DNA of 58,299 nucleotides. Origin: Enterococcus sp. 5H. Its GTDB lineage: Bacteria; Bacillota; Bacilli; Lactobacillales; Enterococcaceae. Each line of letters begins with the position of its first letter. The stretch's first letter is position 1. Where the stretch lies: the NCBI RefSeq assembly GCF_028128615.1, contig NZ_AMDP01000067.1, positions 1 through 58,299 on the forward strand, given 5' to 3'. The translations under genes and the position numbers were made by a program. The notes below the pieces were generated by a model that had not been told where the DNA came from, did not search any database, and worked only from the letters and a program-made list of their open reading frames with translations. Positions 57,236 to 58,299 of this stretch are shown here, in pieces.

Positions 57236-58299
57236 TCTATCACAACCTTTCCATTCATATATATTCTTTTAATGCCATATTCAGGGGAAGACACTTTATA
57301 ATATGGGAGTTCTCCATGGTGACCACCACCTGGATGATATTGAATATATCGAGAACTTCCACTCGTACCAGCTGGTGGGTTCATACTGTATCCACCGCCT
57401 TGTTCATACGTCAAGCCCGCGCTATTTCCTTTTTTTAAGGGTGTCACTGTCCATCCATCTTGCTTAACTAATTCAATTATATCGTGCGGATTTACATTTG
57501 TTAAGGAACTGGGCATACTTATAATTTCATCTATGGAATTAACTGGATTCTTCCAAAAAACATTGTCAGCTCCGTATTTCTCTCTAAAATAGTTATTCCA
57601 GTCTTTCCCATTTTTTGGATTCTCAGCACTAAAATCACTTTTAGTAGACTTCACTGTATTAGAGCTTTTATAGAAGTCATTATTTGCTGCATATTGTCCT
57701 GCGTAGGCTCCACCAACAGTTCCGAGTACATCAAAAACAGTTTTGCTATGTGCTGCGTACTGGAATTTCCACTTTTCTTCATCCGTTATTGGCAAGCCTG
57801 TATGTGGATTTACACCCATTTGAGCGAGTCTTATATACTTTTCTAACACAACATTTTCAGGATCGTTAGGCTGAACAAGGTCGGCTTCAGTTAGCCCATG
57901 TTCCGCTAAAGTATTCGCTTTGGTTACTTCTGCTTTCTTCAGTTCTTCTTGTTTCATTTTTTCTCGTTTTTCCCAACGATCATTTATAGGTTTTGCCCAT
58001 GTCATATCAAGTCTTGTGATATCAAAGGAACCTGTAGAGGCATTCCAAGCTTTACAATCTTGTACCTGTGCTAAACCATTGTTTAATTCACTTTGTGACG
58101 ATTGATAGTCCGTAAAGAAACTTGCTGACTGACTACTGTATTCGCGAAACTTTTCTAATTTTTCTTGTCGTTTCTGCATCGCTTGATAGGCATTCATCGA
58201 GCGTCTTTCTAAATCCGTTCGGTGTGTTTTCGCATCCCGAATCAGATCATCAATGGTATCTAACAGTGCTTTATAGTTGTCAATCTCAGCTACTAGCTG
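57232..58299 (-). CDS. LXG polymorphic toxin, C-terminal part (5' end beyond window)
   Basis: The frame is open to the right edge (355 codons visible), so the LXG secretion domain is mostly outside. Visible N-terminal residues are helical with the heptad-like end of an LXG domain (VAEIDNYKALLDTIDDLIRD). A pre-toxin TG-like segment follows (MGVNPHTGLPITDEEKW) with a small hydrophobic stretch, then a C-terminal toxin domain of about 130 residues with IIELVKQDGWTVTPLKKG, GGGYSMNPP and YIQYHPGGGHHGELPYYKV. The His-rich motif suggests a nuclease, but this is a guess. LXG proteins leave through the type VII secretion system and kill related bacteria. Confidence 0.82.
   Translation of the reverse strand, partial: QLVAEIDNYKALLDTIDDLIRDAKTHRTDLERRSMNAYQAMQKRQEKLEKFREYSSQSASFFTDYQSSQSELNNGLAQVQDCKAWNASTGSFDITRLDMTWAKPINDRWEKREKMKQEELKKAEVTKANTLAEHGLTEADLVQPNDPENVVLEKYIRLAQMGVNPHTGLPITDEEKWKFQYAAHSKTVFDVLGTVGGAYAGQYAANNDFYKSSNTVKSTKSDFSAENPKNGKDWNNYFREKYGADNVFWKNPVNSIDEIISMPSSLTNVNPHDIIELVKQDGWTVTPLKKGNSAGLTYEQGGGYSMNPPAGTSGSSRYIQYHPGGGHHGELPYYKVSSPEYGIKRIYMNGKVVIE

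Overview
The window looks like the chromosome of a low-GC Gram-positive coccus of the Lactobacillales, most likely the family Enterococcaceae (Enterococcus, Tetragenococcus or Vagococcus). The grounds are gene content and gene order: a complete mraZ-to-divIVA division and cell-wall cluster ending in ileS, a LevR-type sigma-54 activator next to a PTS operon, a DUF4044/CorA/DUF3397 neighbourhood, and a glycerol kinase carrying histidine at residue 232, the known HPr phosphorylation site of enterococcal GlpK. I cannot name the species from the sequence alone. A complete-looking histidine operon is unusual for the common enterococci.

Layout. 1-3.4 kb: the end of a lactose/cellobiose-type PTS operon (EIIB, EIIA), a textbook -24/-12 promoter, and its LevR-family activator. 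3.5-7.3 kb: a DEAD-box helicase, a Gfo/Idh/MocA oxidoreductase, sfsA and a DUF4828 gene. 7.3-7.8 kb: a multi-hairpin dispersed repeat. 7.8-14.8 kb: the operon hisZGDBHAFIE behind a T-box leader with a His (CAC) specifier. 14.9-24.1 kb: accessory and metabolic genes, including an AraC HTH-kinase fusion, a MerR-type regulator, a stand-alone cupin, TraX-like, MmcQ-like and VOC proteins, glpK, a DtxR-family metalloregulator and zwf. 24.2-42.5 kb: ileS with its T-box, divIVA, ylmHG, sepF, ylmE, ftsZA, divIB, murGD, mraY, pbp, ftsL, rsmH, mraZ and a DUF3397 gene, all on the minus strand. 42.7-52.7 kb: corA, DUF4044, recN, argR, tlyA, ispA, xseBA, folD, nusB, asp23 and an M24 peptidase. 52.8-58.3 kb: a metallophosphoesterase, small accessory genes, a second (inverted) copy of the dispersed repeat, an excisionase-like HTH protein, and the 3' end of an LXG polymorphic toxin with two candidate immunity genes.

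Most genes are on the minus strand and in tight operons. The regulation visible in the DNA includes a sigma-54 promoter with a candidate upstream activator repeat, two tRNA-sensing T-boxes (His and Ile), a MerR-type promoter with a 19-bp spacer, MraZ boxes with a 10-bp period, and many intrinsic terminators.

The most unusual points are these. Three genes (the MerR regulator, ylmG and divIB) have a family-typical N-terminus that begins at AUA or AUU (AUC is also possible for ylmG) and have no AUG/GUG/UUG codon there; two of them follow a strong ribosome-binding site. One protein joins an AraC DNA-binding domain to an aminoglycoside-phosphotransferase-like kinase. A family of structured intergenic repeats occurs as inverted copies 47 kb apart. 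A 137-bp tandem duplication lies between the ileS T-box and its gene. The MraZ-box block is duplicated in inverted orientation. The toxin C-terminal domain is one I cannot assign to a family.
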